Origin: a virus | DNA length: 64,000 bases | Strand: one strand, 5' to 3' | Virus record (IMG/VR): IMGVR_UViG_3300050034_000098 | Coordinates: 1-64,000 of that record | Shown here: piece after piece, positions 24,068 through 32,640 of the stretch | How positions within the stretch are numbered: the stretch's first letter is position 1 | Layout of the letters: the number at the start of each line of letters is the position of its first letter | Notes under the pieces: model-generated | Databases searched by the model: none | What the model was told of the DNA's origin: nothing | The model's input: the letters and a program-made list of their open reading frames with translations, nothing else | Made by a program: the position numbers and the translations under genes

Positions 24068-24190
24068 ATGATTATTCCATTATTTATAATTTTCCTAGTA
24101 ATAATTGTTTTAAGAAGTATTTTAGAAATTTACAGTACCTTGAGTCGCGGATACAAAATGGTATCGGACAGAAAAGAGAAAATAAAATGA
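24068..24190 (+). CDS. Single-span membrane peptide
   Basis: A protein of 40 aa: hydrophobic residues 1-17 (MIIPLFIIFLVIIVLRS), then a basic cytoplasmic tail. AAAGGAG precedes it and the stop overlaps the next start (ATGA). Confidence 0.6.
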   Translation: MIIPLFIIFLVIIVLRSILEIYSTLSRGYKMVSDRKEKIK

Positions 24191-24651
24191 AAAAAGTAAT
24201 TAATTTTGGTAAAGTTGACTATAATAATATTGGGAAACCTATAAACAGGGTTACTGTTGAAGTTAAATTTAATGATGGAAAACTTAGTATTTGTGCTAAT
24301 ATCTGGAATGGCAGTAATACCGATATTGTTTGTGGGGGACAATGCATAGATACATTACAAGAATTTGATAGTATCAAAAATAATGAACTTTTTACATCAA
24401 TCTATAGACTATGGAAATTATATCATTTAAACGATATGCATGCAGGAACAATTGAACAAGAAAATGCAATTAAAGAATGGGAAGAATTAGGCAACAAATA
24501 CGATTATACAGAAGCTTGTAATTATCTTAAAAGCATTAATCTTTATGAAGTTAGCTATAACGGTTCGCCATATACTTATGGACATAGTTGGTTATTTCAA
24601 GAAATTCCATTAGATGATGTAAAGATAATTAACCAAATTATGACTAACTGA
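24187..24651 (+). CDS. Conserved phage protein of unknown function
   Basis: A protein of 154 aa. Segments such as LSICANIWNGSNTDIVCGGQ, LWKLYHLNDMHAGT and YGHSWLFQEIP look like a family I recall from many Firmicutes phages without assigned function. The opening (KKVINFGKV) resembles that of the 89-aa protein at 36928. Confidence 0.7.
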   Translation: MKKVINFGKVDYNNIGKPINRVTVEVKFNDGKLSICANIWNGSNTDIVCGGQCIDTLQEFDSIKNNELFTSIYRLWKLYHLNDMHAGTIEQENAIKEWEELGNKYDYTEACNYLKSINLYEVSYNGSPYTYGHSWLFQEIPLDDVKIINQIMTN

Positions 24652-24711
24652 AATAGTTATTAATATACCATATAATTAATAATTAAATAGATATAAAAGG
24701 GAGTTATTAAA

Positions 24712-24942
24712 ATGAATTTATCAAAAATTAATAAAGCATGTGTCAAGATCCATAACGAATTAAAAATAAAATATGCAATTGTTCCAACAATTTCACAACT
24801 ACGCATGGCATGCATTTACAACGCATCCAAATATAATGGTAGTTGGAATTTAGAAATTACAAGCGAATTTGCATCATATAATACTGGTCGCAACAATTTA
24901 ATGAATGATATGTGCGATAGAATTGCGGAGGTTACAAAATGA
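24712..24942 (+). CDS. Small hypothetical protein
   Basis: A protein of 76 aa, helical at both ends with a Ser/Asn-rich middle; ATG after AAAAGGGAGTTATTAAA. No family recognised. Confidence 0.55.
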   Translation: MNLSKINKACVKIHNELKIKYAIVPTISQLRMACIYNASKYNGSWNLEITSEFASYNTGRNNLMNDMCDRIAEVTK

Positions 24943-25118
24943 TTGAAATTAAGGTGTATTTTGAAAATAAAGATTCACTTAATACCAGAATAAATGCAAC
25001 TTTTGAAGAAGCTAAAAAATATTATGTTGGCAATGTTTTTAATATTGGTTCAGTAAACGACAAAATGGTTAAATGCAATAAAATTGAATTAATTGAAGGT
25101 GACAAAATTGACAGCTAA
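24939..25118 (+). CDS. Small hypothetical protein
   Basis: A protein of 59 aa, beta-rich with a YYVGNVFNIGSVND core, like small barrel proteins. Overlaps its neighbours (ATGA upstream, 11 nt downstream). Confidence 0.55.
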   Translation: MIEIKVYFENKDSLNTRINATFEEAKKYYVGNVFNIGSVNDKMVKCNKIELIEGDKIDS

Positions 25119-25251
25119 AGAATTAATTATTGAATTGAAAAAATGTCCAGAAAATGCAATTGTTGTTTATTACAATACAGAATATGGCGGTTATATTAAA
25201 GTTGATATGGCTGATTATAATGAAGAACAAGATAGAATTGAATTAGAATAG
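25108..25251 (+). CDS. Small phage protein, 'KELIIELKKCPENAIVV' type
   Basis: A protein of 47 aa, TTG start after AAGGTGACAAAA. The pattern T-x-KEL-x-x-x-L then a beta pair recurs at 63717, so the two look like members of one short family common in phages. Function unknown. Confidence 0.55.
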   Translation: MTAKELIIELKKCPENAIVVYYNTEYGGYIKVDMADYNEEQDRIELE

Positions 25252-25264
25252 GAGACAGAATAAT

Positions 25265-25417
25265 ATGAATTGCGATAAATGCGTTTTAACTGATAGTCAA
25301 TGTCAAAATAATTCCTGTGAATATTGTAAATATGAAAAAGTAAAAAGTAATGAACGTCCATGCCTTGAATGTTATGATTTTGATTGTAAATTTGTTCCTA
25401 AGGAGGGCTTAAAATGA
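25265..25417 (+). CDS. Small eight-Cys protein
   Basis: A protein of 50 aa with paired Cys (CDKC, CQNNSC, CEYC-like, CLEC, FDCKF), probably binding zinc. GGAGACAGAATAAT precedes the ATG. Confidence 0.55.
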   Translation: MNCDKCVLTDSQCQNNSCEYCKYEKVKSNERPCLECYDFDCKFVPKEGLK

Positions 25418-25602
25418 CTCTTTATGTTACACCAAAGGGATGGGGTTTTGATTGCAATTTAATCAAAGACGGAGTACTATTATATCATTATGACTTTCAC
25501 CAAATGTCATTAATTGAATTAGAAGACGAATTAGAAAATGTTTTTAGTAGTGTATTCGGGAATTATGAAATTGAAATATTAGAAAATAAGGTAGGTAAAT
25601 AA
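25414..25602 (+). CDS. Small hypothetical protein
   Basis: A protein of 62 aa; beta first half (LYVTPKGWGFDCNLIKDGVL) and an acidic helix. Couples to the gene before it (ATGA). Function unknown. Confidence 0.55.
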   Translation: MTLYVTPKGWGFDCNLIKDGVLLYHYDFHQMSLIELEDELENVFSSVFGNYEIEILENKVGK

Positions 25603-25603
25603 T

Positions 25604-25816
25604 ATGAAAATTATATGTTTTGGTAATGAAAAAATTGAAATTAACACAATAGGTCTTAGTTTTATCGCAACGATTACGGATAGGAAGACGAACAATAAGG
25701 TTTTAATTGACATTGATATGGATGGCTTAGTCAGATCATTTGGAAGCCTTGTGCCTTATCCTAAGGCGTTGTATAGAGTTTTATGCGAATATGATAAAGT
25801 TATGAAGGTGGCTTAA
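25604..25816 (+). CDS. Small hypothetical protein
   Basis: A protein of 70 aa, beta-rich (LSFIATITDRKTNNKVLIDI) with a short C-terminal helix. ATG after GGTAGGTAAATAAT. No family recognised. Confidence 0.55.
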   Translation: MKIICFGNEKIEINTIGLSFIATITDRKTNNKVLIDIDMDGLVRSFGSLVPYPKALYRVLCEYDKVMKVA

Positions 25817-25818
25817 TT

Positions 25819-26142
25819 GTGAAGTTATATAATTATATTTTAAAAGTATATCCAAGCGTGGGCAAGCCTAGGGTTGATAATCCACGCAGTTGGCTTTGGT
25901 TCGCTGATAAAGAGGCACTAAAAAGGGAAATTGTAAGTGATATTAGATATTTTCCAGGAAGTAAATTTTTAGGATATTTAGAAAAAGAAGCTAAATTAGA
26001 ATATGAAGGAATCTTGACAGATAATAAATTAGAATATGAAGACTATTCGCTATTATTAGAAAATGAAAATGAAATAGAAGATCTTTCTACAATTTTAGAA
26101 CCATTTAAAGGATGTAAAATACAAATCAAAATCTTGGAGTGA
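25819..26142 (+). CDS. Hypothetical acidic protein
   Basis: A protein of 107 aa, GTG start 7 nt after AAGGTGG. Has PRSWLWFADKEALKREIVSD, then a strongly acidic, Leu/Glu-rich C-terminal half. Function unknown. Confidence 0.6.
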   Translation: MKLYNYILKVYPSVGKPRVDNPRSWLWFADKEALKREIVSDIRYFPGSKFLGYLEKEAKLEYEGILTDNKLEYEDYSLLLENENEIEDLSTILEPFKGCKIQIKILE

Positions 26143-26146
26143 TTCT

Positions 26147-26206
26147 ATGTTTATATTATTTGTGCTAATGATAGCAATTTTAGGATGGAGAGGGTTTAAA
26201 ATATGA
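26147..26206 (+). CDS. 19-residue membrane peptide
   Basis: MFILFVLMIAILGWRGFKI is a single hydrophobic span with a basic end. It is placed exactly between two genes with an overlapping stop/start; TTGGAGTGATTCT precedes the ATG. Its regular position argues that it is translated. Confidence 0.45.
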   Translation: MFILFVLMIAILGWRGFKI

Positions 26207-26409
26207 ATGTCTTAAATAGAATAGATAAAGCGAACACGAATATAGAAATTTTAATAGAAAATTATATAAGTGAAGTTGAATCAAATAATTCAAATTATTG
26301 TCCACGAAATGAAACTGTTATTAAAAACTGTATTCATAATTGTGAAAAATGTAAACAAGATTATTATGAAAATCTATTTATAGAAATGAAGAAAAAATAT
26401 ACAGTGTGA
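26203..26409 (+). CDS. Small Cys-rich protein
   Basis: A protein of 68 aa; helical first half, then four Cys (YCPRNE, KNCIHNCEKCKQ) of the zinc-knuckle type and a basic end. Confidence 0.55.
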   Translation: MNVLNRIDKANTNIEILIENYISEVESNNSNYCPRNETVIKNCIHNCEKCKQDYYENLFIEMKKKYTV

Positions 26410-26419
26410 GGTGAATTAT

Positions 26420-26614
26420 ATGAAATGTAAATGCGGTACTGAAATGTTAAGTTGTAGCTATATCCACGTTATTGGTGATTTTGAACTTAGAAAAACAGAA
26501 AAACAGTATATTTTAACATGCCCAAATTGTAAAGAAGGATCACAGATTCACTGGTCACAAAATGAATGTGAATCAGAAATGAAATTTAAAAATAGAAAAT
26601 GTTATACATTATGA
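26420..26614 (+). CDS. Zinc-ribbon protein
   Basis: A protein of 64 aa. The ATG at 26420 sits just after GAGGTGA. CKCG near the N-terminus and CPNC (about residues 36-39) form a ribbon, with further Cys at the end. Possible nucleic-acid binder. Confidence 0.6.
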   Translation: MKCKCGTEMLSCSYIHVIGDFELRKTEKQYILTCPNCKEGSQIHWSQNECESEMKFKNRKCYTL

Positions 26615-26892
26615 AAGAGGGTGACGTTGTAGTATTAAAAAGTAACTGGAAAGAAATTATAAAAACTGGACACTATGACTCTGTTGTAATTTTAAAAGAA
26701 TTTAAACCAATTGAAGAACAATATTTTATAATAAAGCAAACAACTGCAAGTTTTAATTTAATACAGATTGAGTGGATGGGCGGTTATTATTGGGGAAATT
26801 GTGAATGGTTTGAAATATTAAAACATAGTAAATTAACAGATTATTACTATAGTGATTTTTTAATTGACACAAATACGAAAGGCGTGATATAA
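26611..26892 (+). CDS. Small hypothetical protein
   Basis: A protein of 93 aa from the ATG that overlaps the previous stop (an in-frame ATG 12 nt earlier is an alternative). Beta-rich with several Trp (QIEWMGGYYWGNCEWFEI). No family recognised. Confidence 0.55.
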   Translation: MKEGDVVVLKSNWKEIIKTGHYDSVVILKEFKPIEEQYFIIKQTTASFNLIQIEWMGGYYWGNCEWFEILKHSKLTDYYYSDFLIDTNTKGVI

Positions 26893-27068
26893 TGGAAGAG
26901 TTTCCAAAACAAATGGTTATTTATTCTAAAGAATGGAAATATGAGCAGTTCATAAAATTAATTACAATTGTTTTGATTGAGCGTATGAAAGATGAGGAAG
27001 ATGCTAAAAATATTATTTCATATTGTAAATTACAATGTGGATTAATTGATAAGGAGGATTATCTTTGA
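26892..27068 (+). CDS. Small hypothetical protein
   Basis: A protein of 58 aa, helical, two Cys near the end. Starts as TAATG on the previous stop and ends as TTTGATA overlapping the next TTG start. Function unknown. Confidence 0.55.
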   Translation: MEEFPKQMVIYSKEWKYEQFIKLITIVLIERMKDEEDAKNIISYCKLQCGLIDKEDYL

Positions 27069-27274
27069 TAAAGTGCGATAAAATTTATGTTGTAATTAAT
27101 AACGATTTTATAAGAGTGTCAAAAGATCTAAATGAATCTTTATATAATCTATTCTTAGCTGATAATAATGAAGAAATACTAGATTTGGCAAGGAATAATG
27201 AAACTGATTTAAATATTATTAGAAGTAAAATTAAAAATGGTAGTAAAATTATTGAAAGTAAATTATACGTGTGA
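27065..27274 (+). CDS. Small hypothetical protein
   Basis: A protein of 69 aa, TTG start after AAGGAGGATTATC. Short beta segment then acidic helices (LFLADNNEEILDLARNN). Function unknown. Confidence 0.55.
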   Translation: MIKCDKIYVVINNDFIRVSKDLNESLYNLFLADNNEEILDLARNNETDLNIIRSKIKNGSKIIESKLYV

Positions 27275-27284
27275 AGGAGAAAAT

Positions 27285-27368
27285 ATGAATGAATTTTTAG
27301 TATATCTGAATTGGATTGAAAATCTATATATGTACGGTAGCGTTTATGACGTTGAATTATTAAAATAA
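27285..27368 (+). CDS. 27-residue acidic peptide
   Basis: A frame of 27 aa, amphipathic, with a good ribosome site (GAAGGAGAAAAT). Lies in an exact gene-to-gene gap. Confidence 0.45.
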   Translation: MNEFLVYLNWIENLYMYGSVYDVELLK

Positions 27369-27380
27369 GGAGTGATAAAA

Positions 27381-27548
27381 TTGAAACAACTTCCTGAAAG
27401 AATAAAAAAAGGTGGTAGTATTTTAATAAAGGATGGTTGTCCATCTGAATATGGATTAAAAGACTATTGCAATAATGGAAATACTTATTGCGTTACATGT
27501 TGGCATGAGTCATTAAAGGAATTAGAAAAGGAAAAGTTATCTTTGTAA
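27381..27548 (+). CDS. Small four-Cys protein
   Basis: A protein of 55 aa, TTG start after AGGAGTGATAAAA. The middle (DGCPSEYGLKDYCNNGNTYC, then VTCWH) suggests a small zinc-binding knuckle, followed by a charged helix. Last gene before the polymerase. Confidence 0.55.
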   Translation: MKQLPERIKKGGSILIKDGCPSEYGLKDYCNNGNTYCVTCWHESLKELEKEKLSL

Positions 27549-27560
27549 AGGAGTAACATT

Positions 27561-30485
27561 ATGTATATTAGTTTACACAATCACAGCGAATTTAGTGTAT
27601 TTGATGGCTATTCTAAGGTTGAAGAAATTGTAAGTCGTGCCAAAGAATTAGGTCAAGACTCGATTAGTTTAACAGAACATTCAACTCTTAGTAGTATAGT
27701 CCCATTTTATAAAGAATGTAAAAAGCAAGGAATTAAACCAATTTTAGGTAATGAATTTTATTTTACTAATGATTTGAATTTGAAGGACCGATCATATACC
27801 TATCATTTAATTCTTTTAGCTAAAACAGATGAGGGATATTATAATTTAAAGAAACTTGATACGTTATCATATGAGAATGTATACTATAAGCCTAGAATCG
27901 ATTTTAACATGCTTAGAGAACATTCTAAGGGACTTGTTTGTTTATCTGCTTGCCTTGCATCAATTATTAATACTTTAGATGGTGAGCAGTGGGCAGTGAA
28001 GTTTAAGGACTTATTTGGTGATGATTTTTATTTAGAATATCAAACAAATACAATGCAAGAACAAGATACTTATAATAAAAAGATTATTGCCTTATCAGAA
28101 AAATATAATATAGAAACTGTTATTACAAGTGATAGTCATTACGCTGTTAAGAGTGATTCAAAGTGGCATAAATACTGGGTTAGTATCCAAAAAGAAAACA
28201 ATGAGTATTACTCTACCCCAGATTATTGGATTTATGGCGAATCTGATATTTATAAAATAATGCAAGGTAGAGTCGAAAAAGAAACGCTAAGAAAATCCAT
28301 AGAAAATACAAAAAAAATAGCAGATCAATGCAATGTTAGTATAAAAGTTGAAGGAAATCATTTTGCTAAATTTCCAACTGATAACGAATTAGAAGACGTA
28401 AAGGAAATATGTCGTGATGGCTGGAGGAATAAGATAAAAGATAAAATACCCAAGGAAGAACAAAAAAAATACTTGGACAGATTTTTACACGAAATGAATG
28501 TCCTTGAAAAATGTAAATATTTAAATTATCTATTAATTATTCACGACATTTCAAAATGGTGTAATGAGAATAATATTCTAGTTGGTCCCGGAAGAGGAAG
28601 TTCGGGAAGTTCATTAGTTTGTTATTTAATGGATATTACTAAATTAGATCCATTATTGTTTCCTGAAATGATGTTTGAACGATTTTGTAATCCCGATCGA
28701 ATTACACCTTGTGATATCGATTTAGATTTCGAAGATACAAAACGCCAAGATGTTATAGATTATGTTAAGGAAAAATATGGTACAGTTTATAATATTAGAG
28801 TATTTTCATTTATGGGAATAAAAGGTTCACTAAAAAGAGCAGGTAAGTCTTTAAATATTCCTAGTGAAGATGTACTAAATTTAACAAAAGGAATTTCTTT
28901 TTTTGAAGATATTAAAGGTAACACTGAATTAGTAGAATTGGCAAAACATTATGAAGGTAGACTACAAGGGTACTCTGTGCATGCCTCTGCTGTTTGCGTA
29001 TTCACCGAAGATCCTTTACTGTTCAATCCTATTGAAAGACAAAAAAGAACTGGAGAGGATGAACTCGTATCAGTTTGTAGTTATGATTATCACGACTTAG
29101 AAGAAATGGGAATATTAAAATTAGATATTTTAGGATTAAGAAATTTAAGCATAGTTCATAATACACTGGATTTAATTGGAAAACCAATTAATATTTATAA
29201 CCTACCAATTAATGATTCTGAGGTTTATGCAAGGTACGCATCAGGTAAAACCCTGGGCATGTTTCAGGTAGAATCTAGTTTGATGACACATTATAGTAAA
29301 TTAATAAAAACAAATTGTTTTGATGATATTTCAGCATTAATTAGTTTATGTCGCCCTGGTCCACTAGATAGTGGTATGGCTGATTTTTTTGTAGAGGGTA
29401 AAAACGGGAATATCAAAGAGGCTATTTGCCCAGAGGTAGAACCAATTTTAAGATCAACATATCAAGTTTTAGTATATCAAGAACAATTAATGAAAATTGT
29501 AATAAAATTAGGAAATTATACATTCGGAGAAGCGGATGGACTTAGAAAAATTGTAGGAAGAAAAGAATTAGATAAAATTAATGAAGCAACAGAAATATTT
29601 ATATCTAAGGCAGTGGGTAATGGAATTAGTTTAGAAGCCGCAATAGAATTAGGAAGACAAATAAAAGCTTGTGGTAGGTATATTTTTAATGCAAGTCATG
29701 GCTTATTATATGCCTATATGTCTTATATGACTGCATGGTTTTTAACTCATTATAATAAAGAGTATATGTGTTCTGTTTTAAATTCATTTATTAATAAACA
29801 AGATAAGTCACTTCCCTATATTACAGAATATAAAGATGTAATTTTATCACCTGATATTTTAAAAGGAAATGAAAAGTGGTGTCTAGAAGATGACAAAATA
29901 AGAGTAGGACTAACATATATTAAAGGTGTTGGTGCTAATTTAGATTTATCAGATATTTCAAATCTAGAAAAAATCTATTTAAATAATAATAAGAAAGTTT
30001 TAGAAGCCTTGGTAAAAAGTGGAGCATTAGATTCATTTGGTGAACGCCCATATTTATTAGCATTAGTTCCTGCGGCTTTAGATTATCAAAAGAAATATAA
30101 AAACATAATTACAAAGCTTGAAGAGTGGAAATATAAAAATAATCAGAAAAAGATTGACGAATGGCAGAATAAGTTATATAATTTAAAAATAGATGAAGTC
30201 GAACCAATTAAAATCTATAATTATGCAAGCACAGAATTAGAAACATTGGGATACACTTCATATGCCTTGCCTAAAATTATAAAAGGTAAGTTAATAATTT
30301 ATAAAGAATTAGTATCAAAAAAAGGTAATAAATATGGAAAGTTGACATTTGGTACAGACTATGGTAAAATAGAGTTAACAATATTTGATAGAGATATAAA
30401 AAAGTATAAACCACGAGTGAATACGAGTTATATGTTTATGTCAAATAATGATTTGTTAAGCGATATGAAGGAGGTGAAAGAATGA
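27561..30485 (+). CDS. dnaE: DNA polymerase III alpha subunit, DnaE type
   Basis: A protein of 974 aa, shorter than bacterial DnaE (about 1,100-1,160). N-terminal PHP domain: LHNHSEFSVFDG (His6, His8), LTEHST, GNEFYF, TSDSHYAV, with the metal-binding His residues largely kept. The polymerase active site has VGPGRGSSGSS (about 340), the double-Asp CDIDLDF (Asp385, Asp387, Asp389) and LKLDILGLRN (Asp522 as likely third acid). A C-terminal OB-like segment (KLIIYKELVSKKGNKYGKL) closes it. It replicates the phage genome, with primase, helicase and SSB encoded downstream. No clamp or clamp loader is seen, so host factors are probably used. Confidence 0.95.
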   Translation: MYISLHNHSEFSVFDGYSKVEEIVSRAKELGQDSISLTEHSTLSSIVPFYKECKKQGIKPILGNEFYFTNDLNLKDRSYTYHLILLAKTDEGYYNLKKLDTLSYENVYYKPRIDFNMLREHSKGLVCLSACLASIINTLDGEQWAVKFKDLFGDDFYLEYQTNTMQEQDTYNKKIIALSEKYNIETVITSDSHYAVKSDSKWHKYWVSIQKENNEYYSTPDYWIYGESDIYKIMQGRVEKETLRKSIENTKKIADQCNVSIKVEGNHFAKFPTDNELEDVKEICRDGWRNKIKDKIPKEEQKKYLDRFLHEMNVLEKCKYLNYLLIIHDISKWCNENNILVGPGRGSSGSSLVCYLMDITKLDPLLFPEMMFERFCNPDRITPCDIDLDFEDTKRQDVIDYVKEKYGTVYNIRVFSFMGIKGSLKRAGKSLNIPSEDVLNLTKGISFFEDIKGNTELVELAKHYEGRLQGYSVHASAVCVFTEDPLLFNPIERQKRTGEDELVSVCSYDYHDLEEMGILKLDILGLRNLSIVHNTLDLIGKPINIYNLPINDSEVYARYASGKTLGMFQVESSLMTHYSKLIKTNCFDDISALISLCRPGPLDSGMADFFVEGKNGNIKEAICPEVEPILRSTYQVLVYQEQLMKIVIKLGNYTFGEADGLRKIVGRKELDKINEATEIFISKAVGNGISLEAAIELGRQIKACGRYIFNASHGLLYAYMSYMTAWFLTHYNKEYMCSVLNSFINKQDKSLPYITEYKDVILSPDILKGNEKWCLEDDKIRVGLTYIKGVGANLDLSDISNLEKIYLNNNKKVLEALVKSGALDSFGERPYLLALVPAALDYQKKYKNIITKLEEWKYKNNQKKIDEWQNKLYNLKIDEVEPIKIYNYASTELETLGYTSYALPKIIKGKLIIYKELVSKKGNKYGKLTFGTDYGKIELTIFDRDIKKYKPRVNTSYMFMSNNDLLSDMKEVKE

Positions 30486-30670
30486 CTTATTACGAAGTCT
30501 ATAAAAAATATAATAGTATTGATAAACTTGAATCATGTGTAAATAAAGATATTTCAACAGCCCTAATTATAAATAAAGACAGAATCAAATATATTTTAGA
30601 AGCCGCAAACCAAGTTATAAAAGAAAATGATTGGACTAATAATTTATCAAGGAAAGAGGCGAAAGAATGA
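30482..30670 (+). CDS. Small hypothetical protein
   Basis: A protein of 62 aa, helical and charged. Its ATG overlaps the polymerase stop behind AAGGAGGTGAAAGA, so both are made together. It could be a polymerase accessory, without motif support. Confidence 0.55.
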   Translation: MTYYEVYKKYNSIDKLESCVNKDISTALIINKDRIKYILEAANQVIKENDWTNNLSRKEAKE

Positions 30671-30843
30671 GTTTGTCTAAAAGTGCTATTGAGAGAAAAT
30701 ATAATGTTTATTTAGATAGAGACAAAGGATATGATGGTGGCACATACTATTGGCTTTGTTTTGATAGTATAGAAAATATGGAATGGATTTGTAACGGTTA
30801 TACACTTTCTGAGATAGAAGAAAAGTTAAAGGAAATAAAATGA
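30667..30843 (+). CDS. Small hypothetical protein
   Basis: A protein of 58 aa: beta first half (YNVYLDRDKGYDGGTYYWLC) with FDSIENMEWICNGYTLSEIE, like HicB-type small proteins in overall size, but without a HicA partner. Function unknown. Confidence 0.55.
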   Translation: MSLSKSAIERKYNVYLDRDKGYDGGTYYWLCFDSIENMEWICNGYTLSEIEEKLKEIK

Positions 30844-31007
30844 AAAGTATTAATAAATGTAATACATGCAAAATCTATCTTATTAATAATGAAACTCCAG
30901 ATATTATGATATGTAATGCTTGTCAAATTAAATTTTATTTAAAACAAATATTTTATGAAATACCAGTCATAAGAAAAATTAATGATATAATTGACGAAAG
31001 GAGGTGA
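30840..31007 (+). CDS. Small zinc-binding protein
   Basis: A protein of 55 aa with CNTC and CNAC pairs (residues 7-10 and 25-28), a likely four-Cys zinc ribbon, then a basic helical end. Overlaps the previous stop (ATGA). Confidence 0.6.
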   Translation: MKSINKCNTCKIYLINNETPDIMICNACQIKFYLKQIFYEIPVIRKINDIIDERR

Positions 31008-31014
31008 AATAAAA

Positions 31015-31191
31015 TTGATCTGTAAAAGTTGCTCAAGTTGTCTATATCATAAAAAGGATACTAAATGCAAGTGGTATATGCCATCAGGTAATATTGACTA
31101 TTGTGTAAATTATGAAGATGCCTGTGAGGACTTAAGAGAATTACAATTCTTAGATGATCTAGAAAATGAATGTACTAATCCAAACCAATAA
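31015..31191 (+). CDS. Small Cys-rich protein
   Basis: A protein of 58 aa from the TTG at 31015, which stands 8 nt after a perfect AGGAGGTG. N-terminal CKSCSSC and KCKW plus two later Cys predict a metal-binding fold; the C-terminal half is acidic. Confidence 0.6.
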   Translation: MICKSCSSCLYHKKDTKCKWYMPSGNIDYCVNYEDACEDLRELQFLDDLENECTNPNQ

Positions 31192-31240
31192 TAAAAAATA
31201 AAAGAGGCGTAAGCCGACTATGAGGAGTGTATACGACAAT

Positions 31241-31882
31241 ATGAATATTTATGAAAAAATGAATCAATTAAAAGAAAAATTTGCACAAACCGAATTAAAG
31301 AAATCAGGTAAAAATAAATTTGCAGGATTTGAATACTTTGAATTAAAAGATATTATCCCAACGATTTTAAAGCTAGAAAAGGAAATTGGATTATATTCAC
31401 TAGTGACATTTGATAAAGATAATGCAACATTAAAATTTTATGACACAGAAAAGCCAACTGCGAGTGAATTCATTGTGACACAAGTCCCTATGATTACAGA
31501 TTTTGAAATGGCAAAAGCGAATAAAGTACAAAGTATGGGGGCTGTAGTAACATATTTTAGAAGATATTTATATGTAACTGCTCTTGACATCGTAGAAAAT
31601 GACGTATTTGATGCAATTAGTGGTAAGGAAGAAACTAAAGCCCCATATAAAACTAAAGAATTTAAATCTAGTCCACCCAAAAATGATTTTGTTAAGCCTA
31701 AGGTAGAAAATGTAGTAGATCCTCATGAATTTGTATTAACGTTTGGTATAGAAAATGGTAAAACACTTGGACAGGTTTATAAAAAAAATAAGGGATATAT
31801 CAAATGGTTAAGTGAAAACGGGAAAGATGATGCAAAAAATGCCGCACTTGCCTTATTAGCTAGTGAAGAATTACCTTTTTAA
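31241..31882 (+). CDS. ERF-family single-strand annealing protein
   Basis: A protein of 213 aa from the ATG at 31241 (MNIYEKMNQLKEKF, the family's usual opening). The ERF core is seen in KFAGFEYFELKDIIPTIL and QSMGAVVTYFRRYLYVTALD with the conserved Gly and Arg-Arg-Tyr. A flexible Lys/Pro linker leads to a C-terminal segment FGIENGKTLGQVYKKNKGYI that resembles the small domain often attached to exonucleases and recombination proteins. It pairs complementary single strands during phage recombination; SSB and nuclease partners are encoded downstream. Confidence 0.88.
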   Translation: MNIYEKMNQLKEKFAQTELKKSGKNKFAGFEYFELKDIIPTILKLEKEIGLYSLVTFDKDNATLKFYDTEKPTASEFIVTQVPMITDFEMAKANKVQSMGAVVTYFRRYLYVTALDIVENDVFDAISGKEETKAPYKTKEFKSSPPKNDFVKPKVENVVDPHEFVLTFGIENGKTLGQVYKKNKGYIKWLSENGKDDAKNAALALLASEELPF

Positions 31883-31894
31883 GGAGCTGATTAA

Positions 31895-32002
31895 ATGAAC
31901 TTTTGGAATTTTGCAGACAAACATCCTGTTGCATTAGTTTTTATTGTTTATTTTATATGTTATTTTTTATATAGTATTGCATATCTTTTATATAGTTGTT
32001 AA
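31895..32002 (+). CDS. Small membrane peptide
   Basis: A protein of 35 aa, one aromatic-rich span (VALVFIVYFICYFLYSIAYL). AAGGAG lies in front of the ATG. Function unknown. Confidence 0.55.
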   Translation: MNFWNFADKHPVALVFIVYFICYFLYSIAYLLYSC

Positions 32003-32019
32003 AAAGGGGGAATAATTAA

Positions 32020-32274
32020 ATGAACTTAGAAAAAAATGAAAAAGAAACAATTATTAATTTTGATGAAAGCAATAATATTGCAAACATTTACACTTGCAGT
32101 AAATCAGTAGCTAATAAATGCAGTAAAGCAGGATATGAACTAAAAGAAAAGACTGATAATTCGTGGACATATGAAACAAATAAAAAGTTTATATCATTTA
32201 GAAATTCACTAGCTAAACAACGAACTGTTTCAAAAGATCAAATTAATAAAATGAATGAAGGTAAAAATAAATGA
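32020..32274 (+). CDS. Conserved small phage protein
   Basis: A protein of 84 aa with ETIINFDESNNIANIYTCSK, NKCSKAGYELKEK and a basic C-terminus. I recall small proteins of this pattern in recombination/replication regions of Firmicutes phages, with no assigned role. ATG after AAAAGGGGGAATAATTAA. Confidence 0.62.
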   Translation: MNLEKNEKETIINFDESNNIANIYTCSKSVANKCSKAGYELKEKTDNSWTYETNKKFISFRNSLAKQRTVSKDQINKMNEGKNK

Positions 32275-32432
32275 AGAAGCCTCGTTGTTTTGTTGCTTGT
32301 AACTGTTATGAATTTGGAGAACATTGTGAAATAACTAGAGGACAGGCACTTGATAAATGCAATGGTTGCGAATTATATTTTGAGAATGTATTAGATCATG
32401 AGGAGGAAGTTAATAATGAAAAAAGCAACTGA
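32271..32432 (+). CDS. Small six-Cys protein
   Basis: A protein of 53 aa; CFVACNCYEF, HCEIT and KCNGCELY suggest a compact zinc-binding fold, then an acidic tail. Overlaps both neighbours. Confidence 0.55.
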   Translation: MKKPRCFVACNCYEFGEHCEITRGQALDKCNGCELYFENVLDHEEEVNNEKSN

Positions 32433-32574
32433 ATTAGAATTCTTAGAATGGTTTTATTTCAATTGTGATTTTGGACCAGCAGACAGTGATGTAAAATATA
32501 TGATGAAAGAAAATTTTATAGAAGAAACAGGGAAAGAGTTACCTGACAGTTATCCACTAAGTGAGGATGAATAA
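32416..32574 (+). CDS. Small acidic protein
   Basis: A protein of 52 aa, rich in Glu/Asp with Trp and Phe in the first helix (ELEFLEWFYFNCDFG). Last gene before a terminator. Its acidic character would suit a DNA-mimic inhibitor, but this is untested. Confidence 0.5.
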   Translation: MKKATELEFLEWFYFNCDFGPADSDVKYMMKENFIEETGKELPDSYPLSEDE

Positions 32575-32640
32575 ATTATATATCATTTGATTCTATCTGA
32601 AATTCTTCTACAAATACCTATAAATTAACATATAATATTA

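Noticed and set aside
30667-30843. HicB-type antitoxin
   Set aside because: Size and hairpin look similar but no HicA-like toxin adjoins it.
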